Source: Gemmatimonadaceae bacterium | Lineage (GTDB): Bacteria; Gemmatimonadota; Gemmatimonadetes; Gemmatimonadales; Gemmatimonadaceae | Assembly: GCA_025357975.1 (NCBI GenBank) | Contig: JANYKY010000309.1 | Span: 1-8,928 of the forward strand | Length of the DNA stretch: 8,928 nt | Reading direction: 5' to 3' | In this document: in pieces, positions 1-6,116 of the stretch | Layout of the letters: each line of letters starts with the position of its first letter | Numbering within the stretch: position 1 is the first letter of the stretch | Translations under genes and position numbers: made by a program | Notes under the pieces: model-generated | Seen by the model: only the letters and a program-made list of their open reading frames with translations | What the model was told of the DNA's origin: nothing | Databases searched by the model: none

Positions 1-65
1 GGAGCGGCAATCGCGCGCGCCGGATGGGCCGCGATCGAATGGGGCACGAAGTGGATTCAGACTCT
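1..65 (+). repeat. Inverted copy of an internal pit segment at the window edge
   Basis: Bases 1-65 are the exact reverse complement of bases 961-1025. Read on the plus strand they encode [20 protein letters not shown], residues 113-132 of the Pit permease that lies on the minus strand at 327-1361. Base 66 is the first mismatch; bases 67-70 (tcgt) match again, so the joint sits on short microhomology. Immediately inward, ppk1 is read on the minus strand. The copy reaches the window edge, so its full length is unknown. It is either a fold-back chimera or a genuine inverted duplication. Confidence 0.95.
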
Positions 66-320
66 CTCGTGAATAGCGTCGAGCTGCTGTTCGGGCGTCA
101 TTCCATCGGGCGATGATGCCTGCATCCCCGCCGCGATCTGGCGTCGGATACCAGCGACTCGCACCATGTAGAACTCGTCGAGATTGGTGCTGAAGATCGA
201 GATGAACTTGAGCCGCTCGAGGAGCTTGTTGCGGCTGTCGAACGCTTCGTGCAGTACCCTGGCGTTAAACTCGAGCCAGCTCAGCTCACGGTTGGTGAAC
301 AGCGACGGATCAAACGTCAC
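57..320 (-). CDS. ppk1: Polyphosphate kinase 1, N-terminal fragment cut at the inverted joint
   Basis: Ppk1 reversibly polymerises the gamma-phosphate of ATP into polyphosphate. The 87 visible residues match the Ppk1 N-terminal domain: [17 protein letters not shown] at about 10-26 and [24 protein letters not shown] at about 34-57. Complete family members are near 700 residues, so the nucleotide pocket and catalytic histidines are missing. The start is GTG at 320, 6 bp after the pit stop, with no good Shine-Dalgarno sequence, which suggests translational coupling. Genuine Ppk1 sequence can be trusted only down to about base 66; the last codons and the TGA at 57-59 fall in the inverted pit copy. 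The truncation is therefore a product of the joint rather than an ordinary nonsense mutation. The family call is secure; whether the organism has an intact gene cannot be seen here. Confidence 0.9.
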   Translation of the reverse strand: MTFDPSLFTNRELSWLEFNARVLHEAFDSRNKLLERLKFISIFSTNLDEFYMVRVAGIRRQIAAGMQASSPDGMTPEQQLDAIHERV

Positions 321-326
321 GGGAGG

Positions 327-1361
327 TTACCGCGAGATGATTTTGCTCAGGCCGTAGTAAGCAAGTGCCGCCATGATGCCCGAAGCAGGAATCGTAATAA
401 GCCATGCCCATACAATACTTCGGGCGATTCCCCAGCGCACGGCCGAGAGGCGGGTTGTGGCGCCGACACCGACGATCGAGCCCGTGATTGTATGAGTGGT
501 ACTCACCGGAATTCCGTAGTGCGTAGCCAGCGTGATCGCGAGCGCGCCGCCCGTCTCGGCGCAGAATCCGGATACTGGTCGCAGCTTCGTGATCCGCGAT
601 CCCATGGTGTGTACGATGCGCCAGCCGCCGAACAACGTGCCAAGCGAGATGGCCGTGTACGCCATCATCTCTACCCAGAGTGGAATCGCATTCGAGGAGA
701 GGTACATGTGATGCGCGAATCCCGTCTGTGCGGCCATCAGCGGTTTCACGGAGATCAGCAGGCTGACAATGATGCCCATCGTCTTCTGCGCATCGTTGCC
801 TCCATGAGCCAGGGACAGCGCTGCGGAGCTGATGAGCTGCGCAACCCTGAAGAACCTGTCTACTCGCCCCGGCGCCATTCGTTGGAACACCCAGTAGACG
901 ATGATCATCAGGAGCAATCCCGCCATCAATCCAACCAGCGGGGAGATAACGATGAACGACAGAGTCTGAATCCACTTCGTGCCCCATTCGATCGCGGCCC
1001 ATCCGGCGCGCGCGATTGCCGCTCCTGCGTACCCACCGATCAGGGCGTGCGACGAACTGGATGGGATCCCATAGAACCATGTGATGAGATTCCAGATGAT
1101 CGCCCCGATCAGGCCGCCGAGGACGACTTCAGGAGTGACGATGTTGCCATCGATCATGCCCTTGGAGATCGCCTTTGCAACCGCTGTTCCCACGGTGAAG
1201 GCTGCGGCGAAGTTGAAGGAGGCTGCCCAGACGACTGCCGCGAGAGGGCTCAGCACGCGGGTTCCCACGATCGTGGCGATCGCGTTGGCGGAGTCGTGGA
1301 ACCCGTTGATGAAATCGAATATGAAGGCTACGAGGACGATCGCAGCGATGTAGTAAATCAC
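327..1361 (-). CDS. pit: Pit-family low-affinity inorganic phosphate permease
   Basis: This is an inner-membrane carrier importing inorganic phosphate (as metal phosphate in characterised members) by proton or cation symport. It has 344 residues, short for Pit proteins but complete in signatures. The family repeat occurs twice: FDFINGFHDSANAIAT (about 15-30) and SLAHGGNDAQKTMGII (about 183-198). Each is followed by a second conserved element, GIPSSSSHALIGG (98-110) and GIPVSTTHTITGSIVG (283-298). Hydrophobic segments alternate throughout, with a hydrophilic stretch around 160-172. The start is GTG at 1361, 4 bp after the DUF47 stop, and places the conserved first helix at the very N terminus. 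The Shine-Dalgarno match is poor, so coupling to DUF47 translation is likely. Ppk1 follows 6 bp downstream. Bases 961-1025 of this gene recur inverted at 1-65. A 404-codon open frame on the opposite strand (249-1463) is its antisense shadow. Confidence 0.96.
   Translation of the reverse strand: MIYYIAAIVLVAFIFDFINGFHDSANAIATIVGTRVLSPLAAVVWAASFNFAAAFTVGTAVAKAISKGMIDGNIVTPEVVLGGLIGAIIWNLITWFYGIPSSSSHALIGGYAGAAIARAGWAAIEWGTKWIQTLSFIVISPLVGLMAGLLLMIIVYWVFQRMAPGRVDRFFRVAQLISSAALSLAHGGNDAQKTMGIIVSLLISVKPLMAAQTGFAHHMYLSSNAIPLWVEMMAYTAISLGTLFGGWRIVHTMGSRITKLRPVSGFCAETGGALAITLATHYGIPVSTTHTITGSIVGVGATTRLSAVRWGIARSIVWAWLITIPASGIMAALAYYGLSKIISR
961..1025 (-). repeat. Source copy of the 65-bp inverted repeat, inside pit
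   Basis: This 65-bp segment encodes about residues 113-134 of the Pit permease and is duplicated, exactly and in opposite orientation, at 1-65. It sits in an uninterrupted reading frame between conserved Pit elements, so it is the native copy. The identity stops at 961; base 960 and those before it differ from the other copy apart from a four-base tcgt match. Confidence 0.95.
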
Positions 1362-1365
1362 GGGC

Positions 1366-1977
1366 TCAGGCGTTTTTCAGCGAGATGCTCTGCAGCACGT
1401 TGCCGACATCTTCACATTGATCGATTGCGTCTTCGATCTTGTCGTAGAGCTCTTTCCATTTAATGACTTCGATTGCGTCACTCGTGGAAGAGAACAGGCT
1501 CTCCATCGCCTCGTGATACAGTGCATCGCCCTCTTCCTCGAGCAGCTTGAGCTGTCGATTCGCGGCGCTCACAGCTTTCGGGTCCTTCATCTGCTTGACT
1601 GTTTCCTCGACGCTGCGCGCTGACCTAAGCAAGACTTCGGAAAGAATCACCGCGTGCTGCCGCGAGCTCTTCAGGTGGAAGATGGACGCTCGGCGAGCGC
1701 ATCCGTCGATGAGATCGACAACGTCGTCGAGCTTGCCCGCGAGCGTGTGGATGTCTTCCCGGTCGAACGGGGTGACGAAGGTGCGGTTGATGCGATCGAT
1801 GATGTCGTGAGTGAGGTTGTCAGCCTCGTGCTCGAGCTTCTTGATGGAAGCGACGTGCTGCTCGAGCTTCGCGGGGTCCTTGAACAAGTCGTGGAGCAGG
1901 CTGGCTGAGCCAGAGAGCCGGGCGGCGACCTGCGCAAAGATGTCGTAGAACTGCGCGTCTCTTGGGATGAGCTGCAA
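1366..1977 (-). CDS. DUF47 (PhoU-like) Pit accessory protein
   Basis: This 203-residue, all-helical soluble protein belongs to the DUF47/PhoU-like family that accompanies Pit transporters and is thought to tune phosphate uptake. The sequence shows charged amphipathic helices and the family's acidic E/DxxxD motifs, thought to bind metal: EHEAD (49-53), LDDVVD (83-88) and KIEDAIDQCED near the C terminus. Length is usual for the family. The start is TTG at 1977. It is favoured by a GGAG 6 bases upstream (1984-1987), by the typical family N terminus (Pit-associated members begin shortly before this helix), and by the absence of an in-frame ATG nearby. It is the first gene of a DUF47-pit-ppk1 operon; its stop is 4 bp from the pit start. 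Its promoter must lie in the 1978-2386 spacer, where a Pho-box-like repeat is present. Confidence 0.93.
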   Translation of the reverse strand: MQLIPRDAQFYDIFAQVAARLSGSASLLHDLFKDPAKLEQHVASIKKLEHEADNLTHDIIDRINRTFVTPFDREDIHTLAGKLDDVVDLIDGCARRASIFHLKSSRQHAVILSEVLLRSARSVEETVKQMKDPKAVSAANRQLKLLEEEGDALYHEAMESLFSSTSDAIEVIKWKELYDKIEDAIDQCEDVGNVLQSISLKNA

Positions 1978-1987
1978 GCGGTGCTCC
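1978..1987 (-). promoter_or_regulatory. Ribosome binding site that fixes the TTG start of the DUF47 gene
   Basis: On the minus strand GGAG (1987-1984) is followed by six bases and then TTG at 1977-1975. No in-frame ATG or GTG lies close upstream, so this site supports the TTG start. Confidence 0.6.
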
Positions 1988-2069
1988 GGGATTGGTGTCG
2001 TGAGACCTTGAATTTACGCGCGGCCGGTTGGGCGAGCCAGCACAGTTGAGCCAAACAGACCCTTGGGAG

Positions 2070-2086
2070 GTAACGCTCGTGTAACG
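2070..2086. promoter_or_regulatory. Candidate Pho-box-like direct repeat
   Basis: GTAACG at 2070-2075 and again at 2081-2086 are separated by 5 bp, an 11-bp period (CGTTAC-N5-CGTTAC toward the operon). A third partial copy, GTAACA, is at 2115-2120. PhoB/PhoP-type response regulators bind direct repeats with an 11-bp period, and the site lies about 95-110 bp upstream of the phosphate operon's first codon. The base sequence is not a textbook Pho box, so the assignment rests on spacing and context. Confidence 0.35.
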
Positions 2087-2128
2087 AAGGTGCCCCTTTC
2101 GACTCAAACCCTCTGTAACAGCGCGATT

Positions 2129-2220
2129 CACGGATCAGAAGCGTGGGAAAACACATCAGAGGCAATGACAGAGAAACCAATCATTGTTTCTGATTTGCAG
2201 TTCCACGCGTTTGATCCGTG
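2129..2220. repeat. Long imperfect palindrome (40-position stem, 12-nt loop)
   Basis: Arm 2129-2168 pairs with arm 2181-2220 in one register without gaps, around the loop 2169-2180. Of 40 positions, 31 are Watson-Crick pairs, 4 are G-T (G-U in RNA) and 5 are mismatches; four of the five mismatches cluster at 2149-2154 opposite 2195-2200, giving a small internal loop. The outer 20-bp arms alone match at 17 of 20. Pairing stops sharply at 2129/2220. It lies 167 bp upstream of dnaK and about 150 bp upstream of the DUF47 start. There is no T-tract on either side, so it is not an ordinary terminator. It could be a structured leader, a small RNA or a palindromic mobile repeat (MITE or REPIN type). 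Confidence 0.8.
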
Positions 2221-2252
2221 TCAAAAGCCGTTGCTGTTTGAACTGGAACTGC
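2197..2252 (+). promoter_or_regulatory. Alternative stem competing with the long hairpin
   Basis: Bases 2197-2205 (gcagttcca) are perfectly complementary to 2244-2252 (tggaactgc). Inside this, 2221-2228 can pair with 2233-2241 with one bulged G around a 4-nt loop. The 5' strand of the outer stem is also part of the 3' arm of the long hairpin, so the two folds exclude each other. This arrangement resembles attenuators and leader switches. If transcribed toward dnaK it would lie in the 5' leader. No start site is known, so its role is inference. Confidence 0.35.
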
Positions 2253-2301
2253 CTAGCGAGCCCACAAGCTTCTGAATTGATCTGGCGGTCTAAATCTGAT
2301 G

Positions 2302-2320
2302 TTCTGCCGTTCTGGCAGAA
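2302..2320. promoter_or_regulatory. Perfect inverted repeat, candidate operator upstream of dnaK
   Basis: TTCTGCC (2302-2308), a 5-nt spacer, then GGCAGAA (2314-2320) form perfect 7-bp arms. The symmetry continues with at/at two bases further out after one G-T position. The TCTGGC half also appears at 2281-2286, 30 bp upstream. It ends 66 bp before the dnaK start, a fitting place for a repressor operator. It is not CIRCE (HrcA) or HAIR (HspR), so any regulator would be a different one. Confidence 0.4.
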
Positions 2321-2386
2321 TATTTGGGCTCACCAATTGCCCTTTACTCTCCGCAATCTCAAAAGCACTAACTAAAAGAGGCTTAC

Positions 2387-4327
2387 ATGGCAGACAAGGT
2401 TATTGGAATCGACCTGGGTACCACCAACTCCGTCGTCGCTGTGATGGAAGGCGGTGACCCGGTCGTCATCCCCAACGCCGAAGGTGGTCGGACGACCCCT
2501 TCGGTTGTCGGATTCACGAAGGACGGCGAAAGGCTCGTCGGCCAGATCGCAAAACGGCAGGCTGTGACAAATCCGCAGAACACCGTCTTCTCCATCAAGC
2601 GCTTCATGGGCCGCAAGATGGGCGAAGTAAAGGAAGAGGCAGGCCGCGTTCCTTATAAGGTTGTAGCTGGCGGCAACGATGTTTCAACCGTCGAAGTTCA
2701 GGGCAAGCGCTTCACCCCGCCCGAAGTCTCCGCCATGATCCTTCAGAAAATGAAGCAGACGGCCGAAGACTACCTCGGCTACAAGGTCGAAAAAGCAGTT
2801 ATCACCGTCCCGGCTTACTTCAACGATTCGCAGCGTCAGGCAACTAAGGACGCCGGCAAGATTGCAGGCCTCGACGTGCTCCGTATCATCAACGAGCCGA
2901 CAGCAGCGGCACTTGCATACGGCCTCGACAAGAAGAAAGACGAGAAAGTCGCGGTATTCGACCTGGGCGGTGGTACCTATGACATCTCCGTGCTCGAGCT
3001 CTATGATGTCGAAGGCTCACGACAGTTCGAAGTCAAATCCACCAACGGTGACACCCACCTTGGGGGAGACGATTTCGATCAGCGCGTCATTGACTGGCTC
3101 GTCACCGAATTCAAGCGCGATCAGGCAATCGACCTCTCCAAAGATCCGATGGCGCTCCAGCGGCTGAAGGAAGCGGGCGAAAAAGCGAAGATGGAGCTGT
3201 CCACGACGCAGACTACGGACATCAATCTTCCGTTCATCACTGCGGATCAGAGCGGTCCGAAGCATCTCAATTACCAGCTCACCCGCGCCAAGTTCGAGCA
3301 GCTGGTGGACGACCTGATCCAGCGCACGATTCCTCCCATGGAGCAAGCGCTCAAGGATGCCGGCATCAAGCCAAGCGAGATCGACGAAGTCATTCTCGTC
3401 GGTGGCTCTACGCGTATTCCAAAGATCCAGGAGATCGTCAAGAAATTCTTCGGCAAGGATCCGAACAAGGGTGTAAATCCTGACGAAGTTGTCGCAATCG
3501 GCGCGGCGATTCAGGGCGCGGTCCTGACGGGCGAGCAGAAAGATGTGCTGCTCCTCGACGTTACACCGCTGTCGCTTGGAATCGAGACGCTGGGAGGAGT
3601 TACCACGGTACTCATTCCGCGCAACACGACGATACCTACCAAGAAGAGCGAGACTTTCTCGACTGCCGATGACAATCAGACAACTGTCGAGATTCACGTT
3701 CTTCAGGGCGAGCGCGAGCTTGCTACATATAACAAGACCATCGGCAAGTTCCAGCTGACTGGCATTCCGCCCGCACCGCGCGGACTTCCGCAGGTCGAGG
3801 TGACATTCGACATCGACGCCAACGGCATCCTGCACGTGACGGCGAAGGACAAGGCGACTGCCAAGGAGCAGAAGATTCGCATCGAGGCGTCCAGTGGTCT
3901 TACCGACTCCGAGATCGATCGCATGGTGAAGGACGCCGAGAAGAATGCGGCGTCGGATAAGGAGGCGCGCGAGAACATCGATGCGCGCAACCGTCTCGAC
4001 TCGATGACGTACGAAGTCGAAAAGAACGTGAAGGAGTGGGGCGAGAAGGTGAATCCGGATGTGAAGACGCGCATCGACGCGTCGATCGAGCGGTCCCGGA
4101 AAGCACTGCGCGGGGATGACATGACAGAGATCCGCGCTGCGCAGGAAGAGCTGACGAAGGTGTTCAGCGAAGCCGGCCAGTCGTTCTACCAGCAGCAAGC
4201 TCAGGAGTCGGCGGCGGCAGGTGCTGGTGGTGAATCCGGAAACGGTGTTCCGCCCACGGACAGCGCAACGCCAGCGGCGGACGATGTAGTCGAAGCGGAC
4301 TACGAGATCGTCGACGACAAGAAGTAG
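2387..4327 (+). CDS. dnaK: Chaperone DnaK (Hsp70)
   Basis: DnaK is the ATP-dependent cytoplasmic chaperone that binds exposed hydrophobic peptides and works with DnaJ and GrpE. At 646 residues it is full length. The nucleotide-binding domain shows IDLGTTNS (8-15), the catalytic lysine K71 in [20 protein letters not shown] (169-179), [11 protein letters not shown] (191-201) with T197 at the usual autophosphorylation position, and [13 protein letters not shown] (337-349). The interdomain linker [13 protein letters not shown] (386-398) leads into the substrate-binding beta domain and helical lid. A low-complexity Gln/Ala/Gly-rich tail follows and ends [10 protein letters not shown]. The ATG at 2387 follows AAAAGAGG with good spacing and gives the canonical N terminus. 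No grpE or dnaJ lies on either side; the neighbours are a divergent phosphate operon and downstream degP, with a terminator between. Large open frames on the opposite strand (for example 3017-4198) are shadows of its codon bias. Confidence 0.99.
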   Translation: MADKVIGIDLGTTNSVVAVMEGGDPVVIPNAEGGRTTPSVVGFTKDGERLVGQIAKRQAVTNPQNTVFSIKRFMGRKMGEVKEEAGRVPYKVVAGGNDVSTVEVQGKRFTPPEVSAMILQKMKQTAEDYLGYKVEKAVITVPAYFNDSQRQATKDAGKIAGLDVLRIINEPTAAALAYGLDKKKDEKVAVFDLGGGTYDISVLELYDVEGSRQFEVKSTNGDTHLGGDDFDQRVIDWLVTEFKRDQAIDLSKDPMALQRLKEAGEKAKMELSTTQTTDINLPFITADQSGPKHLNYQLTRAKFEQLVDDLIQRTIPPMEQALKDAGIKPSEIDEVILVGGSTRIPKIQEIVKKFFGKDPNKGVNPDEVVAIGAAIQGAVLTGEQKDVLLLDVTPLSLGIETLGGVTTVLIPRNTTIPTKKSETFSTADDNQTTVEIHVLQGERELATYNKTIGKFQLTGIPPAPRGLPQVEVTFDIDANGILHVTAKDKATAKEQKIRIEASSGLTDSEIDRMVKDAEKNAASDKEARENIDARNRLDSMTYEVEKNVKEWGEKVNPDVKTRIDASIERSRKALRGDDMTEIRAAQEELTKVFSEAGQSFYQQQAQESAAAGAGGESGNGVPPTDSATPAADDVVEADYEIVDDKK

Positions 4328-4338
4328 AATTTTGTGAG

Positions 4339-4380
4339 CACCGGCCGCAACCTAGAAGGGGCGGCCGGTGTCTTATTATT
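4339..4380 (+). terminator. Rho-independent terminator after dnaK
   Basis: A 10-bp GC-rich perfect stem (4339-4348 with 4361-4370, caccggccgc/gcggccggtg) with a 12-nt loop starts 11 bp after the dnaK stop. It is followed by the T-rich but interrupted tail tcttattatt. It lies 33 bp before the degP start, so degP probably has its own promoter or depends on read-through. Confidence 0.8.
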
Positions 4381-4412
4381 GAAGAAAAATTCACACAGGG
4401 GTTTGAGGTTTT

Positions 4413-5963
4413 ATGTCTTCTCTTTCATCACGTGCTCGCTGGGGCGGCGCAGTCGTTGTCGCGTTCCTCGGCGGATTGATCATCGCCTCGGGCGGGTTGA
4501 ACCTCTCGAGGCTTGGTTTCGCGCAGAGCCGGCCAGATGCCAGCACCGTCGCTCCACTTGTTGGGGCCAGCAACGCGTTCGTCGAGATTGCTGATCACGT
4601 AACACCTGGAGTCGTCGCGATTTCAGTCGAGAGTAAGCCATCGGCGAACACGCGCCGTCAGGCTCCGGACGGACTGCCGCCTGGATTCGAGGATTTCTTC
4701 AACCAGCAGCAGCAGCCGCAAGTTCAGCAAGGCTCGGGATCAGGTTTTCTCGTCACCAAAGACGGATACATCCTCACCAACAATCACGTCGTGACGATGG
4801 AAGACCGCACCACCATTGCCGACCGCGTCACAGTGCAAATGCTCGACAATCGCGTCTACAAGGCACGCGTCGTTGGTAACGATCCGACGACGGACATCGC
4901 CGTTGTGAAAATCGAAGGCAACAGCTTCCCGACCCTCCCGCTTGGCGACGACACGAAGAGTCGAGTTGGCGAATGGGTTCTGGCAATCGGCAATCCACTG
5001 GGCTTCGACTTCACGGTCACCGCGGGAATCATTAGTGCCAAGGGACGCAGTCTTCCCGGCCTCCTCAGCCGCCGCAACGATCCGAATAATTATTCGATCA
5101 GCGATCTCATTCAGACAGATGCCGCCATCAATCCTGGTAACTCGGGTGGCCCGCTTGTAAATCAGCGCGGCGAAGTGATCGGCATCACGAGCGCAATCGC
5201 AAGTCAGAACGGTGTCAACGCCGGTTACGGATTCGCGATACCGATTACGCTTGCGAAGAAGGTCATGGATGACATCATCGCGCATGGAAAAGTTCGCGTC
5301 GGCGTGCTCGGCATCCTCATTCGCGAGGTAACTCCCGAAGACGCTGCCGTCGCAGGAATGAAAGACATTCGCGGCGCGAAGGTGGACGGGTTCAATCCCG
5401 GCAGTGGGGCTGAGCGCGCAGGAATGCAGGCTGGCGACATCATCGTCACCGCAGATGGGCAAAAGGTCGATCGGGTGAGCACGTTGCAGCGGGTCGTTCG
5501 CAATCATCAACCTGGTGAGAACGTGCAACTCGAGGTTATGCGTTACGGCCAGAAGAAGAGCGTGAGTGTCAGGCTTACCGAGCTGACCGAGACGGCACGT
5601 GTTGCCGCTACCACGTTGAGTCCTGCCGCAGCCAAACCCGCAGCCGGACTCGCAAGCTCAGAGCTCGGCGTCACTCTCGCTGCTATTCCGCCGGAGATTG
5701 TGAGTCGCGCAGCGCTTCCCGAGAATCGTCGCGGTGTGATGGTGACCGATGTGGTGCCGCTTGGACCTTCGTTCCAGAAACTGGGTCCGAACGACGTCAT
5801 CTTCGAGGTGTTGTATCCGGCGCCTCGTCGCGAGATCAGGTCGGCCGCAGATTTACAGGCGGTTCTTGGCAAGCTGAGGACGGGCGATTACATCAGCCTC
5901 AACGTGCATTCGCTCACGCAGGGTGGCGGCGATCGAGTTGTAAATATTCGACTCGGCGAGTAA
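4413..5963 (+). CDS. degP: Do-family (DegP/HtrA) periplasmic serine endoprotease
   Basis: This envelope protease and chaperone degrades misfolded periplasmic proteins. It has 516 residues. A short basic N terminus and hydrophobic segment (about 11-28) form a signal peptide or anchor, with possible cleavage near FAQ-S (38-39). The trypsin-like domain carries the full catalytic triad: H125 in LTNNHVV, D161 in DPTTDIAVVK and S244 in NPGNSGGPL. A Gln-rich linker (98-106) replaces the long LA loop of E. coli DegP, which is more DegQ-like. PDZ1 spans about 296-388, with the GAERAGMQAGDIIVTADG core. An Ala/Pro linker follows, then a divergent PDZ2 at about 415-515. ATG at 4413 follows GAGG with a tight 4-base spacing. 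It stands alone between two terminators, co-directional with dnaK, making a cytoplasm/envelope proteostasis pair. DegP versus DegQ cannot be settled from sequence alone. Confidence 0.96.
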   Translation: MSSLSSRARWGGAVVVAFLGGLIIASGGLNLSRLGFAQSRPDASTVAPLVGASNAFVEIADHVTPGVVAISVESKPSANTRRQAPDGLPPGFEDFFNQQQQPQVQQGSGSGFLVTKDGYILTNNHVVTMEDRTTIADRVTVQMLDNRVYKARVVGNDPTTDIAVVKIEGNSFPTLPLGDDTKSRVGEWVLAIGNPLGFDFTVTAGIISAKGRSLPGLLSRRNDPNNYSISDLIQTDAAINPGNSGGPLVNQRGEVIGITSAIASQNGVNAGYGFAIPITLAKKVMDDIIAHGKVRVGVLGILIREVTPEDAAVAGMKDIRGAKVDGFNPGSGAERAGMQAGDIIVTADGQKVDRVSTLQRVVRNHQPGENVQLEVMRYGQKKSVSVRLTELTETARVAATTLSPAAAKPAAGLASSELGVTLAAIPPEIVSRAALPENRRGVMVTDVVPLGPSFQKLGPNDVIFEVLYPAPRREIRSAADLQAVLGKLRTGDYISLNVHSLTQGGGDRVVNIRLGE

Positions 5964-6025
5964 GAACACTCTCGTTGCATTCAGATCCCGACATATTCGG
6001 TCGGCGCTGAGTTCTTTTCCAAATA

Positions 6026-6055
6026 AAAAACCCCCGGCACTTGCCGGGGGTTTTT
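6026..6055. terminator. Strong bidirectional Rho-independent terminator
   Basis: A run of five A's, then CCCCCGGC-actt-GCCGGGGG, then five T's forms an uninterrupted stem. It has an A-tract on one side and a T-tract on the other, so it works on both strands. It lies 62 bp past the degP stop (plus strand) and 61 bp past the kinase stop (minus strand), exactly where a shared terminator for these convergent genes is expected. Confidence 0.95.
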
Positions 6056-6081
6056 GTATTTTCGTCAGTTGCCTGCTGCCT

Positions 6082-6096
6082 TCGCTGCGGCAGCGA
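6082..6096. repeat. Small perfect palindrome near the kinase 3' end
   Basis: TCGCTGC-g-GCAGCGA is symmetric over 15 bp; the overlapping GCTGCC...GGCAGC could also form a hairpin. It lies between the shared terminator and the kinase stop and may be an accessory part of the kinase transcript's 3' end. No function is evident. Confidence 0.35.
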
Positions 6097-6116
6097 TAAA
6101 CGATTTTTGCCGACGC

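Larger units (their letters stand above)
1978..2386. other. Divergent intergenic region between the phosphate operon and dnaK
   Basis: This 409-bp spacer has no convincing gene; short open frames in it lack family resemblance and good ribosome binding sites. It must hold the promoters for the leftward DUF47-pit-ppk1 operon and for rightward dnaK. In order it contains a GTAACG direct repeat (2070-2086), a long hairpin (2129-2220), a competing stem (2197-2205 with 2244-2252) and a short perfect inverted repeat (2302-2320). The dnaK ribosome binding site AAAAGAGG is at 2374-2381. I found no CIRCE element (TTAGCACTC-N9-GAGTGCTAA), no HAIR element and no clear -35/-10 pair in either direction. Confidence 0.85.

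Noticed and set aside
310..1080. 256-codon minus-strand frame overlapping pit
   Set aside because: It is a second reading of the pit gene in another frame, with no family resemblance.
249..1463. 404-codon plus-strand open frame opposite pit
   Set aside because: Its translation is Arg/Asp/Gly-rich with no domain, and it lies wholly antisense to a gene with all Pit signatures. Long antisense frames are common in GC-rich codon usage.
2007..2012. CTTGAA resembling a sigma-32 -35 element
   Set aside because: No CCCCAT-type -10 follows at the right distance, and it lies about 375 bp from dnaK.
2129..2220. 6S RNA as an explanation of the long hairpin
   Set aside because: The structure is only about 92 nt and lacks the large central bubble and length (about 160-200 nt) typical of 6S RNA.
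2063..2275. 70-codon plus-strand frame in the divergent spacer
   Set aside because: It runs straight through the long hairpin, shows no recognisable motif and has no strong independent evidence of translation.
2312..2328. TGGCA...TTTGG resembling a sigma-54 promoter
   Set aside because: The invariant GC of the -12 element is absent at the 10-bp spacing.
3017..4198. 393-codon minus-strand frame opposite dnaK
   Set aside because: Antisense shadow of a fully conserved DnaK. Some database proteins annotated here are known mis-annotations; no promoter or ribosome binding site stands out.
4740..5528. 262-codon minus-strand frame opposite degP
   Set aside because: Antisense shadow. The degP frame carries the complete catalytic triad and PDZ motifs.
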